DNA from: Methylobacterium sp. E-005
Lineage (GTDB): Bacteria; Pseudomonadota; Alphaproteobacteria; Rhizobiales; Beijerinckiaceae
DNA: 64,000 nucleotides
Direction: 5' to 3'
Assembly (NCBI RefSeq): GCF_022829725.1
Contig: NZ_JAKSYG010000171.1
Span: forward strand, 62,001 to 126,000
Both the position numbers and the translations under genes were made by a program. Below the pieces are notes generated by a model. It was not told the origin of the DNA. It saw only the letters and a program-made list of their open reading frames with translations, and ran no database searches. Shown piece after piece: positions 27,264 through 36,395 of this stretch; position 1 is the stretch's first letter; every line of letters begins with the position of its first letter.

Positions 27264-28190
27264 TCAGTCCGTGAAGGCCGCCACGCTGCGGCGCTCGCCG
27301 CGCAGGAAAGCGTCGGCGGCGTGGATCAGTGGATTCAGGTCGACGTCGCTGGCGCCGGAGCGGACCAGGGCGGCGAATCGGTCGTAGAGGCCGCGATACT
27401 CGGCCTCGGGCGGCAGCGGCTGGTCGCGACCGGTGAGGGTCAGGACCGCGCCGCCCTTCGACAGGACCAGGGTCCCGTCCTCGGTCTCGACGCGGATGTC
27501 CCAGGTCTGCGGACCGGTCTGGCGCCAGTCGAACACGGCGTGGATCGGGGTGCCGGCGGCGTCGGTGAAGCGCAGGTCGGCGGCGATCGGCGCCTGCCGG
27601 TTCTCCGGAACCTCCAGGGTCGCGCCGGTCAGGAAGAACGGCGGCAGGATGTGGGTCGCGATCGACAGGGCGTTGATCCCCGGATCGAACACGCCCATCC
27701 CGCCGGCTTCCCAGATCCAGTCCTGGCCCGGATGCCAGTGCCGCACATCCTCCATCCAGGCGATCGAGACCGACCGGATCCGGCGCCTGGACAGCCATTG
27801 GCGCGCGGGCTCGACCCCGGGCGCGAACCTGGAATGCCAGCTCGCGAACAGGCTCACCCCCCGCCGGCGCGCGGCCTCGGCGAGGAGCCCGACCTCGGCC
27901 AGGGTCGCCCCCGGGGGCTTTTCCAAAAACACGTGCAGCCCCGCCTCGATCGCCGCCAGGGCAGCTTCGAACCGCGCCTGCGGCGGCTGGCACAGGGCGA
28001 CCGCCTGGAGATCGCCCTGCCCCGCCAGCATCTCGGACAGCGTCCGGTAATTGGGCACGCCCTCGTGCCCGCCCTGACGACTCGCCACCGCCACCAGCGT
28101 GTAGTCCGGCGAGGCCTCGATCACCGGCAGATGCTGGTCCCGGGCGATCTTGCCGACGCCGACCAGCCCGATGCGGATCGGATCCGTCAT
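27264..28190 (-). CDS. Gfo/Idh/MocA-family sugar 1-dehydrogenase (L-arabinose/D-galactose type)
   Basis: Cytoplasmic NAD(P)-dependent enzyme of 308 residues that should oxidise an aldose at C1 to the lactone. The Rossmann motif GLVGVGKIARDQHLP is at the N-terminus, followed by VFLEKPPGATLAEV, whose EKP is the family's catalytic-lysine motif, and WIWEAGGMGVFDPGINALSI, matching L-arabinose and D-galactose 1-dehydrogenases of Azospirillum and Pseudomonas. The ATG lies one base after the stop of a small ORF. Together with lactonase, aldonate dehydratase and semialdehyde dehydrogenase it defines a non-phosphorylative pathway. Confidence 0.88.
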   Translation of the reverse strand: MTDPIRIGLVGVGKIARDQHLPVIEASPDYTLVAVASRQGGHEGVPNYRTLSEMLAGQGDLQAVALCQPPQARFEAALAAIEAGLHVFLEKPPGATLAEVGLLAEAARRRGVSLFASWHSRFAPGVEPARQWLSRRRIRSVSIAWMEDVRHWHPGQDWIWEAGGMGVFDPGINALSIATHILPPFFLTGATLEVPENRQAPIAADLRFTDAAGTPIHAVFDWRQTGPQTWDIRVETEDGTLVLSKGGAVLTLTGRDQPLPPEAEYRGLYDRFAALVRSGASDVDLNPLIHAADAFLRGERRSVAAFTD

Positions 28191-28191
28191 G

Positions 28192-28389
28192 TCAGAGCCC
28201 CCGCGCGGCGACGCCGGCGGCCGAGGCGACCGCCAGGGGATCGCGCAGGGCACGCGTGACGGCAGCGGCGCGGTCCGGCAGGACAGACACATCGTCGCCC
28301 ACCCCGAGCACCGCGCGTGCCGGCTCGATCACGCTGCGGTCGCCCCGCCGCCGAATCGGGTCCGGGACTTGTAGGAGCAATCGTGCCAT
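28192..28389 (-). CDS. Small ORF of unknown function inside the sugar operon
   Basis: A 65-residue reading frame (MARLLLQVPDPIRRRGDRSV at its start) in the gap between two same-strand genes. Its stop lies one base before the dehydrogenase ATG and a G-rich ribosome-like site (GGGGGGAAACACG) precedes its own ATG, so it could be translated. An ATG five codons further upstream is an alternative. The product matches nothing I recognise; it may be a real small protein, a leader, or the scar of a lost gene. Confidence 0.38.
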   Translation of the reverse strand: MARLLLQVPDPIRRRGDRSVIEPARAVLGVGDDVSVLPDRAAAVTRALRDPLAVASAAGVAARGL

Positions 28390-28461
28390 CGTGTTTCCCC
28401 CCAAGGGCGGCCTCTGCGGGCCGTCCCGATGCGCGGCCGAAGCGAGCCGCGCGGCGGCCCG

Positions 28462-30069
28462 TCAGCGGCCGGATTGCGGTTCGAGGACGCCGTCGATCCG
28501 GCGCGCGAGATGCCAGGGATTGTCCGGGCGCAGGGACGGCGGCAGCAGCGCCTCGGGCAGATCCTGGTAGCAGACCGGGCGCAGGAACCGCTCGATCGCC
28601 AGGGTGCCGACCGAGGTGATGCGGCCGTCCGAAGTCGCCGGGAACGGGCCGCCATGCACCATCGCGTGGCAGACCTCCACGCCGGTCGGCCAGCCGTTGG
28701 CGAGGACCCGGCCGGCCTTGCGCGCCAGCAGCGGCACCAGAGCGGCGGCCAGGGGCTCGTCCGCCGGATCGAGCTGCAGCGTCGCGGTGAGCTGCCCCCC
28801 GAGGGACGCGATCACCCGGGTGACCTCCGCCGCGTCGGCGGCCGCCACCAGGATCCCCGCGGGGCCGAACATCTCCTCGGTCAGCGACGGATCGGCCAGC
28901 AGGTGGCGCGCCTCCGTGCGCAGCAGCGCGGCGGGCGCGCCCCCCGGCCCGGCCTTCGCGCCGCGGGCCGCCACCGTCACCCCCGGGCGCTCCGCCATCG
29001 CGGCGACGGCGCCCTCGAACCGGGTGCGGATCTCGGCCGTCAGCATCGTGTGCGGCGCGCTCTCCCGGATCGCCGCCCCGGCGGCCTCCGCGAAGGCGTC
29101 GAGTTCGGGCCCGGCGATCCCGATCAGCAGGCCCGGATTGGTGCAGAACTGCCCCGCCCCCAGCGTGAGCGACTGCACGAAGCCCGCCGCCAGGGCCGCG
29201 CCCCGGGCCCGCAGGGCCGCGGGCAGGAGCAGGACGGGATTGACCGCGCTCATCTCGGCATAGACCGGGATCGGCTCGGGCCGGGCGGCCGCCACGCGCA
29301 TCAGCGCCAGCCCGCCCCCGCGGGAGCCGGTGAAGCCCACGGCCTTGATCCGCGGATCCGCCACCAGAGCGGTGCCGAGTTCGTTCGACGGCCCCGGCAG
29401 GTAGGAGAACACGCCCGCGGGCAGGCCGCTCGCGGCGACCGCGGACCGCACGGCCCGGGCCACCAGCTCCCCGGTGCCGGGATGGGCCGGGTGCCCCTTC
29501 ACCACCACCGGGCAGCCCGCCGCCAGCGCCGAGGCGGTGTCGCCCCCCGCCACCGAGAAGGCCAGCGGGAAGTTCGACGCTCCGAACACCGCCACCGGCC
29601 CGAGGGCGACGTGGCGCCGGCGCAGGTCCGGCCGGGGCAGCGGCTGGCGCTTGTGCTGCGCCGGATCGATCGTCGCCTGCACCCATTCGCCCGACCGGAC
29701 GAGGTTCGCGAACAGGCGCAGCTGCCCGATCGTGCGGCCGCGCTCGCCCTCCAGGCGCGCCTGGGGCAGCCCGGTCTCGGCCATCGCCCGCTCGATCAGG
29801 GCCGGGCCGAGATCGGCGATGGCCGCGGCCACCGCATCGAGGAAATCCGCCCGCGTCTCCGGATCGGTCTCCGAGAAGCCCGGGAACGCCGCCTCCGCCA
29901 GCGCGCAGGCGGCCTCGACCTCCCCGGCGCCCGCGGATGCGAAGGCCGGATCCAGGGCCGCGCCGGTCGCCGCATCGACGGCCCGGAACGTCTCCGACGT
30001 GGTCACATCCGTCTCGCCGATCAGGGCGGTGCCGCGGATTGCCGCATTGCCGTGAAGTTGTTTACTCAT
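28462..30069 (-). CDS. Alpha-ketoglutarate semialdehyde dehydrogenase
   Basis: NAD(P)-dependent aldehyde dehydrogenase of 535 residues, last enzyme of non-phosphorylative pentose routes, giving 2-oxoglutarate. The nucleophile is in [14 protein letters not shown], the conserved Glu in [13 protein letters not shown], and [20 protein letters not shown] is typical of the KGSADH class rather than of general ALDHs. The ATG overlaps a putative operator, and no ribosome site is visible before it, so translation may be leaderless or weakly initiated. It is divergent from the GntR gene. Confidence 0.88.
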   Translation of the reverse strand: MSKQLHGNAAIRGTALIGETDVTTSETFRAVDAATGAALDPAFASAGAGEVEAACALAEAAFPGFSETDPETRADFLDAVAAAIADLGPALIERAMAETGLPQARLEGERGRTIGQLRLFANLVRSGEWVQATIDPAQHKRQPLPRPDLRRRHVALGPVAVFGASNFPLAFSVAGGDTASALAAGCPVVVKGHPAHPGTGELVARAVRSAVAASGLPAGVFSYLPGPSNELGTALVADPRIKAVGFTGSRGGGLALMRVAAARPEPIPVYAEMSAVNPVLLLPAALRARGAALAAGFVQSLTLGAGQFCTNPGLLIGIAGPELDAFAEAAGAAIRESAPHTMLTAEIRTRFEGAVAAMAERPGVTVAARGAKAGPGGAPAALLRTEARHLLADPSLTEEMFGPAGILVAAADAAEVTRVIASLGGQLTATLQLDPADEPLAAALVPLLARKAGRVLANGWPTGVEVCHAMVHGGPFPATSDGRITSVGTLAIERFLRPVCYQDLPEALLPPSLRPDNPWHLARRIDGVLEPQSGR

Positions 30070-30075
30070 ACAAAT
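30058..30075. promoter_or_regulatory. Putative GntR operator 1
   Basis: TTGTTTACTCATACAAAT covers the start of the semialdehyde dehydrogenase gene. TTGT and ACAA flank it as half-sites, and 12 of 13 bases (TACTCATACAAAT) recur at 34141-34153 in the other control region of the regulon. Confidence 0.5.
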
Positions 30076-30142
30076 AAGCTAGATCGTTTCGATCTGAGCC
30101 GCAAGCGCCTCATCCATATCGCTTATGGGTGCTGGCGCTTGC

Positions 30143-30153
30143 GCTCATACAAC
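30143..30153. promoter_or_regulatory. Putative GntR operator 2
   Basis: GCTCATACAAC repeats the nine-base core CTCATACAA of operator 1 on the gntR side of the divergent region. A perfect AGATCG/CGATCT inverted repeat (30081-30095) lies between the two. Confidence 0.4.
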
Positions 30154-30210
30154 TTCCGGGTACGATCTTCGGATCCTGGCCCGTCCCGTGGCTCGGGCTG
30201 GAGGTCGTGG

Positions 30211-30951
30211 GTGAGACAGGATCGCGGACACGAGGATATCAGGCTCCCGCTTGCGTCAGGCTCGCGTCGCATCCACGGCTCGGTGGCGCGCGATCTGGGG
30301 GTGGCGATCCTGGGGGGGCGCTACATGCCGGGCGACGTGCTGCCCGGGGAAATCGAATTCTCGGAGCAACTCAAGGTTTCCAGAACAGCCTATCGCGAGG
30401 CGATTCGGATCCTGAGCGCCAAGGGACTCGTGGAGAGTCGCCCGCGCACCGGGACGCGGGTGAGCCAGCGCAGCCGCTGGAATCTGCTCGATCCGGACAT
30501 CCTGGCCTGGACCTTCGAATCGGAGCCGAGCGAGACGTTCATCCGCGACCTGTTCGAGCTGCGGATGATCGTGGAGCCGGCCGCGGCGGCGCTCGCGGCC
30601 GAGCGGCGCTCGGGCCTCGACCTCGCCCGGATGGGCCATGCGCTGGAGGAGATGGGCCGCCACGGCCTCAGCACCGATGACGGCCGGGCCGCCGATCAGG
30701 CCTTCCACACCGCGATCCTGGAGGCCGCCCGCAACGGGCCGCTGATCGCCCTGTCGAGTTCCATCGCGGCGGCCGTCACGTGGACGACGATCTTCAAGCA
30801 TCGCCGCCAGGGCATGCCCCGGGACCCGATGCCCGATCACCGCGCCCTCTACGAGGCGATCGTGGCGGGCGACCCGGAGGCCGCCCGCCGGACCATGACC
30901 GAACTGGTCCGCCTCGCCCTGGCCGACACCGAGCTGGCGCTGCGGCCGTAA
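30211..30951 (+). CDS. GntR/FadR-family transcriptional regulator
   Basis: Regulator of 246 residues. The N-terminal winged helix reads LPGEIEFSEQLKVSRTAYRE followed by AIRILSAKGLVESRPRTGTRV, and the C-terminal half is an all-helical FCD domain with D, H and R side chains placed as metal ligands (for example DQAFHTAILEAARN and PDHRALYEAI). GTG is chosen as start because GGAGG lies six bases upstream. It stands between the two halves of the sugar oxidation cluster, and near-identical sequence elements at both control regions suggest that it represses them until a sugar-acid intermediate binds. Confidence 0.9.
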   Translation: MRQDRGHEDIRLPLASGSRRIHGSVARDLGVAILGGRYMPGDVLPGEIEFSEQLKVSRTAYREAIRILSAKGLVESRPRTGTRVSQRSRWNLLDPDILAWTFESEPSETFIRDLFELRMIVEPAAAALAAERRSGLDLARMGHALEEMGRHGLSTDDGRAADQAFHTAILEAARNGPLIALSSSIAAAVTWTTIFKHRRQGMPRDPMPDHRALYEAIVAGDPEAARRTMTELVRLALADTELALRP

Positions 30952-30963
30952 AAGTCCGGGATC

Positions 30964-31072
30964 CCAAAGGGCGAGCCCTTTGGCGGGGTATCGGGGCGGA
31001 GCCCCGATATCGGGTTTCGCCCGAGCCCATCAAGGCTCCGCCCTGAACCCGCGAAAGGTCTCGGACCTTTCG
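30964..31072 (+). repeat. Multi-hairpin intergenic element, copy B (inverted)
   Basis: Stems CCAAAGGGC/GCCCTTTGG (30964-30983), TATCGGGG/CCCCGATA (30989-31009), CGGG/CCCG (31011-31023) and CGAAAGGTC/GACCTTTCG (31052-31072). It is the reverse complement of copy A with few changes, and fills the convergent gap between gntR and the dehydratase gene. Confidence 0.85.
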
Positions 31073-31079
31073 AATCCGG

Positions 31080-32909
31080 TCAGTGGTTGTCGCGCGGCAG
31101 GCCGCTGGTCTGCGCGATGCGCTGGAAGCGTTCGGCGCCCTCCAGGATCGCGCCGGTATGCATCTGCCCCACCGTGGCGCGCTGCATCGCCTGCCAGGGG
31201 GTCTGCGAGGCTGGGTAGGCGTAGCCGCCCGCCGCCTCCAGGGCCTTCCGGCGGCGCTCCAGCTCATCCGCGTCCACCAGCATGTCGGCGGTGCCCCGGC
31301 GCAGGTCGACCCGCACCCGATCGCCGGTGCGCAGCAGCGCGAGCCCGCCGCCGGCCGCCGCCTCGGGTGAGGCGTTGAGGATCGACGGCGAGGCCGAGGT
31401 GCCGGATTGCCGCCCGTCGCCGAGGCAGGGCAGCGCGTGCACGCCGGCTTTGATCAGGTCCGCGGGCGGGCGCATGTTCACCACCTCGGCCGCGCCGGGA
31501 TAGCCCACCGGCCCGGCCCCCCGCATCACCAGCAGGGTCTCGTCGGTGATCCCGAGGCTCGGGTCGTCGATCCGGTGGTGGTAATCCTCCGGCCCGTCGA
31601 ACACCACGACCGGGCCCTCGAAGGCGTCCGGATCCTCGGGGTTCGACAGGTAGCGGTTGCGGAATTCGTCGCCGATCACGCTGGTCTTCATCACCGCGGC
31701 CTCGAACAGGTTGCCGCGCAGCACGAGGAAGCCGGCCGCCTCCCTCAGGGGCTTGTCGATCGGCCGGATCACGTCCTCGTCCTCGATCGTCGCGCCGCGG
31801 CAATTGTCGCCGATCGTGCGGCCGTTGACCGTCAGCGCGTCCTCGCGGATCAGGCCGCGGCTCATGAGCTGGGCCACCACGGCGGGCAGGCTGCCGGCGC
31901 GGTAGTAATCCTCGCCGAGATAGGCGCCGGCCGGCTGCAGGTTGACGAGCAGCGGCACGTCGAGCCCGTAGGTCTGCCAATCGGTGATGTCGAGCTCGAC
32001 GCCCATGTGCCGGGCGATCGCCGCGAGGTGGATCGGCGCGTTGGTCGAGCCGCCGATCGCCGAGTTGACCACGATGGCGTTGAGGAAGGCGTCGCGGGTC
32101 AGGATCTCGGAGGGCTTCAGATCCTCCGCCACCATCTCGACGATGCGCTTGCCGGTCCGGTAGGCGACCTCCTGCCGGTCGCGGTAGGGCGCCGGGATCG
32201 CCGCCGAGCCCGGCAGCATCATGCCGAGCGCCTCGGCCAGCGTGTTCATCGTGGTCGCCGTGCCCATCGTGTTGCAGAAGCCGGTCGAGGGCGCCGACGA
32301 GGTGACGAGCTTGATGAAGCCGTCATGGTCGATCTCGCCCGCCGCCAGCATCTCGCGGGCCTTCCAGACGATCGTGCCCGAGCCCGTGCGCTGGCCCTTG
32401 AACCAGCCGTTGAGCATCGGCCCGACCGAGAGGGCGATGGCCGGGATGTTCACGGTTGCGGCCGCCATCAGGCAGGCCGGGGTGGTCTTGTCGCAGCCCG
32501 TGGTCAGCACCACCCCGTCGAGCGGGTAGCCGTAGAGCAGCTCCACGAGGCCGAGATAGGCGAGGTTCCGGTCGAGCCCCGCGGTCGGCCGCTTGCCGGT
32601 CTCCTGGATCGGGTGGACCGGGAATTCGAGCACGATGCCGCCGGCCTCGCGGATGCCCTCGCGGACCCGCTCCGCCAGGACGAGGTGGTGGCGGTTGCAC
32701 GGCGACAGGTCGGAGCCCGTCTGGGCGATGCCGATGATCGGCTTGCCCGAGCGCAGCTCCTCCAGGCTGAGGCCGAAATTTAGGTAGCGCTCGAGATAGA
32801 GCGCCGTCATGTCGATATTGTCGGGGTTGTCGAACCAGGCGCGGGAGCGCAGCGGGCGGGCGGTCTCGGGACGGGCGGTCTCGGGACGGGCGGTCTTGGG
32901 GTCGGTCAT
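31080..32909 (-). CDS. IlvD/Edd-family aldonate dehydratase (arabonate/xylonate type)
   Basis: Fe-S dehydratase of 609 residues that should remove water from an aldonate to give the 2-keto-3-deoxy acid. Cluster cysteines lie in [25 protein letters not shown] and [15 protein letters not shown]. The C-terminal half ([35 protein letters not shown]) fits the sugar-acid dehydratase branch more than dihydroxy-acid dehydratase of valine synthesis. The ATG would overlap the original stop of the epimerase gene by four bases. The N-terminus carries an E-T-A-R-P repeat from a 15-bp tandem duplication. Confidence 0.9.
   Translation of the reverse strand: MTDPKTARPETARPETARPLRSRAWFDNPDNIDMTALYLERYLNFGLSLEELRSGKPIIGIAQTGSDLSPCNRHHLVLAERVREGIREAGGIVLEFPVHPIQETGKRPTAGLDRNLAYLGLVELLYGYPLDGVVLTTGCDKTTPACLMAAATVNIPAIALSVGPMLNGWFKGQRTGSGTIVWKAREMLAAGEIDHDGFIKLVTSSAPSTGFCNTMGTATTMNTLAEALGMMLPGSAAIPAPYRDRQEVAYRTGKRIVEMVAEDLKPSEILTRDAFLNAIVVNSAIGGSTNAPIHLAAIARHMGVELDITDWQTYGLDVPLLVNLQPAGAYLGEDYYRAGSLPAVVAQLMSRGLIREDALTVNGRTIGDNCRGATIEDEDVIRPIDKPLREAAGFLVLRGNLFEAAVMKTSVIGDEFRNRYLSNPEDPDAFEGPVVVFDGPEDYHHRIDDPSLGITDETLLVMRGAGPVGYPGAAEVVNMRPPADLIKAGVHALPCLGDGRQSGTSASPSILNASPEAAAGGGLALLRTGDRVRVDLRRGTADMLVDADELERRRKALEAAGGYAYPASQTPWQAMQRATVGQMHTGAILEGAERFQRIAQTSGLPRDNH
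32857..32901 (-). repeat. 15-bp coding tandem repeat (three units)
   Basis: CGGGCGGTCTCGGGA occurs at 32857 and 32872 with a degenerate third copy to 32901. It codes for T-A-R-P-E units at the N-terminus of the dehydratase, before the conserved domain. Confidence 0.85.
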
Positions 32910-33021
32910 TTGTGGGTCCGATGGGCGGGGCTGGTCGAGAAGCGGTAGGTGATCACGTTCCGGTAGGTCTGGCTGGGATCGAGCCGGGCGGAGCCGAAGG
33001 CCGGCTGGTTCGGCGTGTCGG
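32906..33021 (-). other. Displaced 3' end of the aldose 1-epimerase gene, out of frame
   Basis: Read one base out of the main frame, this stretch encodes the normal GalM ending ([20 protein letters not shown] then TYRFST) and stops with a TGA that overlaps the dehydratase ATG (ATGA). One G is missing near 33018-33022, where CCCGACACG should read CCCGGACACG. The stop overlap is strong evidence that this was the original gene end. Confidence 0.85.
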
Positions 33022-34056
33022 GAAGAGCTCCGGCTCCAGGGCGAAGGCGTCCGACTGCCGGTAGGCGAGGCCGGATTTACCCACCGCGGTCGCGTCGAGG
33101 AAGTTGCCCGCGTAAAACTGCACCCCCGGCTGGTTGCTGGCAATCTCCAGTATTCGTCCCGATTCCGGGTCCTCGACCAGCGCCACTTGGTGCGGCTCAG
33201 CGGTGGGCGCATCGGTCACGACCCAATTGTGGTCGTAGCCGCGGCCGCGGACGATCTGTGCGTCCCGCCCGTCGCGGATGCGCGCGCCGATCGCGGTGGG
33301 CGTGCGGAAGTCGAAGGGCGTGCCCGCCACCGGACGGTGTTCCCCGGTCGGGATCAGGGTGGCGTCGACCGGCGTGTAGCGCTCGGCCGGGATGGTCAGG
33401 ACGTGATCGAGGATCGAGCGGCCGGAGCCCTCGCCCGCGAGGTTGAAGAAGCTGTGGTTGGTCAGGTTGACGATGGTCGGCCGGTCGGTGGTCGCCTCGT
33501 AGGTGACCGTCAGCGTGTTGGTGTCATCCAGCCGGTAGGTGGCGGTCGCCGTCAGCGTGCCGGGATAGCCCTCCTCGCCGTCCGGGCTGACGTAGCGCAG
33601 GCTCACCGCGGGGGCGGCCCCGCCGGTCACCGCGGTGATCGTCCAGAGCCGCTTGTCGAAGCCGGCGGCGCCGCCGTGCAGGGCGTTCGGTCCGTCGTTG
33701 GTGGCCAACCGGTAGGTCCGCCCGTCGAGGCTGAAGCGGGCCGCCCGGATGCGGTTGGCGTAGCGGCCGACGCTCGCGCCGAAATAGTTGGGCTTAGCGA
33801 GGTAGTCCGCGAGATCGTTGTAGCCGAGCACGATATCCGCCGGCCTGCCGGCTCGGTCCGGCACGTCGAGGGTCCGCAGGAGCGCCCCCCAGGACAGGAT
33901 CCGCGCCGTGACGCCGTGGCCGTTGGTCAGCGTCACCTCCTCGACCGTCCGGCCATCGGGCAAGGTGCCGAACACCGTCCGGACCGGCTCGGCCGCCTGA
34001 GCCAGGGCCGGGATCAGCGCACCGGCGCAGAGCATCACAGGTCCCACGCCGCGCAT
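32953..34056 (-). CDS. galM: Aldose 1-epimerase with frameshifted C-terminus
   Basis: Mutarotase that interconverts sugar anomers ahead of the dehydrogenase. The protein as read is 367 residues with a signal peptide ([20 protein letters not shown]), so it is periplasmic. Catalytic landmarks are present: [41 protein letters not shown] with the catalytic His, and [11 protein letters not shown]. After FALEPELFP the frame slips and about 22 foreign residues replace the conserved last strand. Start chosen for the GGGGAGGA ribosome site. Either a sequencing error or a real mutation; if real, the barrel closure and probably activity are impaired. Confidence 0.85.
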   Translation of the reverse strand: MRGVGPVMLCAGALIPALAQAAEPVRTVFGTLPDGRTVEEVTLTNGHGVTARILSWGALLRTLDVPDRAGRPADIVLGYNDLADYLAKPNYFGASVGRYANRIRAARFSLDGRTYRLATNDGPNALHGGAAGFDKRLWTITAVTGGAAPAVSLRYVSPDGEEGYPGTLTATATYRLDDTNTLTVTYEATTDRPTIVNLTNHSFFNLAGEGSGRSILDHVLTIPAERYTPVDATLIPTGEHRPVAGTPFDFRTPTAIGARIRDGRDAQIVRGRGYDHNWVVTDAPTAEPHQVALVEDPESGRILEIASNQPGVQFYAGNFLDATAVGKSGLAYRQSDAFALEPELFPTRRTSRPSAPPGSIPARPTGT

Positions 34057-34117
34057 CGTGTCCTCCCCGGATGGATCCCCGCCCCGACCATACACCGGCA
34101 CACGCGGGTGGGCGCGG

Positions 34118-34153
34118 TTGACCTCCGCGAATGCGGTATATACTCAGACAAAT
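34118..34153 (+). promoter_or_regulatory. Promoter of the MFS-lactonase operon with overlapping GntR operator
   Basis: TTGACC (34118-34123) and TATACT (34139-34144) form a promoter-like pair with a short 15-base spacer. TACTCAGACAAAT (34141-34153) overlaps the -10 and differs from operator 1 by one base, as expected for repression by the same regulator. Confidence 0.5.
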
Positions 34154-34208
34154 GTAACGGGCAATACGGTGCACCGGTCCGGTGGCCTGCAGGGAGAGGA
34201 CACGCGGG

Positions 34209-35504
34209 ATGGCAGCACCGATCGCGAGCGTCGGACCGGCGGCGGACCGGACGGACGCGGCCGGCGTGCAGGGGCGGGGGAGCTACCGCCCGGCCCTGTC
34301 GCTGCTCGCCAGCCTCTTCTTCATGTGGGGCTTCATCACGGTGATCAACAACACGCTGCTGCCGCACCTGCGCAGCGTGTTCGACCTCGACTACACCCAG
34401 ACCACGCTGATTGAATCGGTCTGGTTCATCGCGTATTTCGTGGCCTCGATCCCGGCGGCGAAGCTGATCGCGCGGGTCGGCTACCAGCGCGCCCTGGTGA
34501 TCGGCCTCGGCATCATGGCGGCCGGTACCTTCGGGATGGTGCTGGCCTCCCGGGAGGTCTCCTACGCGATCACCCTGACGGCCCTGTTCGTGATCGCGAG
34601 CGGCATCACCCTGCTGCAGGTCGCCGCCAACCCCTACGTGGCGGTGATCGGCCCGGCCGAGAGCGCCTCGGCGCGGCTCAACCTCGTCCAGGCCTTCAAC
34701 TCCCTGGGGGCCACCCTGGCGCCGCTGTTCGGCGGCACCCTGATCCTCGGCCGCTCCACCTCGGGCAACGCCGCGGCGGGCACCGTCCTGACGCCCGCCG
34801 AGCGGCTGGCCGACGCGCAGTCGGTGCAGCTGCCCTACCTGATCGTGGCGGCGGTGCTGATCGGGCTCGCCGTGGTGATCGCCCGGTTCCCGCTGCCGGC
34901 CATCGGCGGGGCATCGGCCGCAAGGGCTGCGCCCGCGGGCGGGTCGCTCTGGCGCCACCGCAACCTCGTCTTCGGCGTGCCGGCGATCTTCATCTACCTG
35001 ATCGCCGAGATCGGGGTGTCGAACCTGTTCATCAGCTTCGTGTCGCAGCCCGAGATCGGCGACCTGACCCATGCCCAGGCCGCGCGCTACCTGTTCCTGC
35101 TCTGGGGCGGGATGATGATCGGCCGCTTCGTCGGCAGCTACCTGATGCAGAGACGGCCGGCCGAGGCGGTGCTTGCCGGGGCGGCGATCGGCGCCGGTGC
35201 GGTGATGCTGGTGGCGGCCTTCGCCACCGGATCCCTGGCGCTATGGGCGCTGATCTCCGTGGGGCTGTTCCACGCGATCATGTTCCCGACGATCTTCACC
35301 CTCGGCATCCGCGGCCTCGGGCCGCTCACCGAGAAGGGCGCGGGGCTGCTGATCATGGCGATCGCGGGCGGCTCCCTGGTGGTGGTGCAGGGCTGGGCGG
35401 CGGACCGGTTCGGGCTGCAGCATTCCTTCCTGATCACCGTGGCCTGCGAACTCTACGTGCTGTTCTACGCCGTCTGGGGCTGCCGGGCCCCGCGGGCGGC
35501 CTGA
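34209..35504 (+). CDS. FucP/GluP-type MFS sugar:H+ symporter
   Basis: Inner-membrane transporter of 431 residues with about twelve hydrophobic segments. LASLFFMWGFITVINNTLLP at the first helix, ASGITLLQVAANPYVAVIGP, NLVQAFNSLGATLAPLFGG and the late MFPTIFTLGIRGLG are characteristic of the fucose and glucose/galactose permease family. The ATG with a nearby GAGAGGA site was chosen over one nine codons earlier. It is followed 15 bases later by the lactonase gene, and probably brings in the free sugar oxidised by this cluster. Confidence 0.92.
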   Translation: MAAPIASVGPAADRTDAAGVQGRGSYRPALSLLASLFFMWGFITVINNTLLPHLRSVFDLDYTQTTLIESVWFIAYFVASIPAAKLIARVGYQRALVIGLGIMAAGTFGMVLASREVSYAITLTALFVIASGITLLQVAANPYVAVIGPAESASARLNLVQAFNSLGATLAPLFGGTLILGRSTSGNAAAGTVLTPAERLADAQSVQLPYLIVAAVLIGLAVVIARFPLPAIGGASAARAAPAGGSLWRHRNLVFGVPAIFIYLIAEIGVSNLFISFVSQPEIGDLTHAQAARYLFLLWGGMMIGRFVGSYLMQRRPAEAVLAGAAIGAGAVMLVAAFATGSLALWALISVGLFHAIMFPTIFTLGIRGLGPLTEKGAGLLIMAIAGGSLVVVQGWAADRFGLQHSFLITVACELYVLFYAVWGCRAPRAA

Positions 35505-35519
35505 CCGAAAGGCGAAGCC

Positions 35520-36395
35520 ATGGATGCAGGGATCCGCATCGTCGCCCGTTCCGGAAGCCAGACCGGGCGCGACCGGCTGGGCGAGGGGCCCATCTGGGTC
35601 CCGGAGCGGAATACGCTGTTTTGGGTCGACATCGAGGCCCCGGCCCTGAACTGGCTCGACCTCGCCCGCGGCGAGACCGGCCGGCGGCCCTTCCCGGAGC
35701 CTTTGGGCTGGATCATCCCGCGCGCCGGCCGGCGGGACTTCATCGTCGGGCTCAAGAGCGGCTTCGCGACCTACGATCTCGAGGCCGACCGGATCGTGCC
35801 GATCGGCGACCCGGAGCCGGACTACCCCGACAACCGCCTGAACGACGCCAAGGTCGATTTCGCCGGCCGGATCTGGGCCGGGAGCATGCACCAGGCCGAG
35901 ACCGCAATCTCGGGCTCCCTGCACCGGCTCGACCCCGACCTGACCTGGCAGCGGATGGACGGTGAATACGGGGTCGCCAACGGCCCGACCTTCAGCCTCG
36001 ACGGCCGGATCATCTATCACAGCGACAGCGCCGCCCGGACGGTCTACGCCTTCGACCTCGCCGTGGACGGGACGCTCTCGGGCAAGCGGCCGTTCCTGCG
36101 CTTCCCGGATGAGTGGGGCTGGCCCGACGGGATGACCACCGATGCGGAGGGCTGCCTCTGGATCGCCCATTGGGGCGGCGGCCGGATCAGCCGCGTCGAT
36201 CCCGAGGGGCGCCTGATGCGGGCGGTCGCGCTGCCCGCCCCCAACATCACGAGCTGCGCCTTCGCGGGCGCGGGGCTCGACCGCCTGTTCGTCACCTCGG
36301 CGGCGCGGGGCGCCGAGCAGGTGCCGGAGGCGGGGGCCCTGTTCGAGGTGGAGGTCGGCATGCGGGGCCTGCCGCCGCAGGCCTTCGGGGGCTGA
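35520..36395 (+). CDS. SMP-30/gluconolactonase-family sugar lactonase
   Basis: Six-bladed beta-propeller of 291 residues that should open the lactone formed by the sugar dehydrogenase. Metal ligands of the family are visible: Glu in RLGEGPIWVPE (about 22), Asn in PDNRLNDAKVDFAGRIWAGS and Asp in GWPDGMTTDAEG. No signal peptide, so cytoplasmic. It is co-transcribed with the sugar permease and ends the cluster. Confidence 0.92.
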   Translation: MDAGIRIVARSGSQTGRDRLGEGPIWVPERNTLFWVDIEAPALNWLDLARGETGRRPFPEPLGWIIPRAGRRDFIVGLKSGFATYDLEADRIVPIGDPEPDYPDNRLNDAKVDFAGRIWAGSMHQAETAISGSLHRLDPDLTWQRMDGEYGVANGPTFSLDGRIIYHSDSAARTVYAFDLAVDGTLSGKRPFLRFPDEWGWPDGMTTDAEGCLWIAHWGGGRISRVDPEGRLMRAVALPAPNITSCAFAGAGLDRLFVTSAARGAEQVPEAGALFEVEVGMRGLPPQAFGG

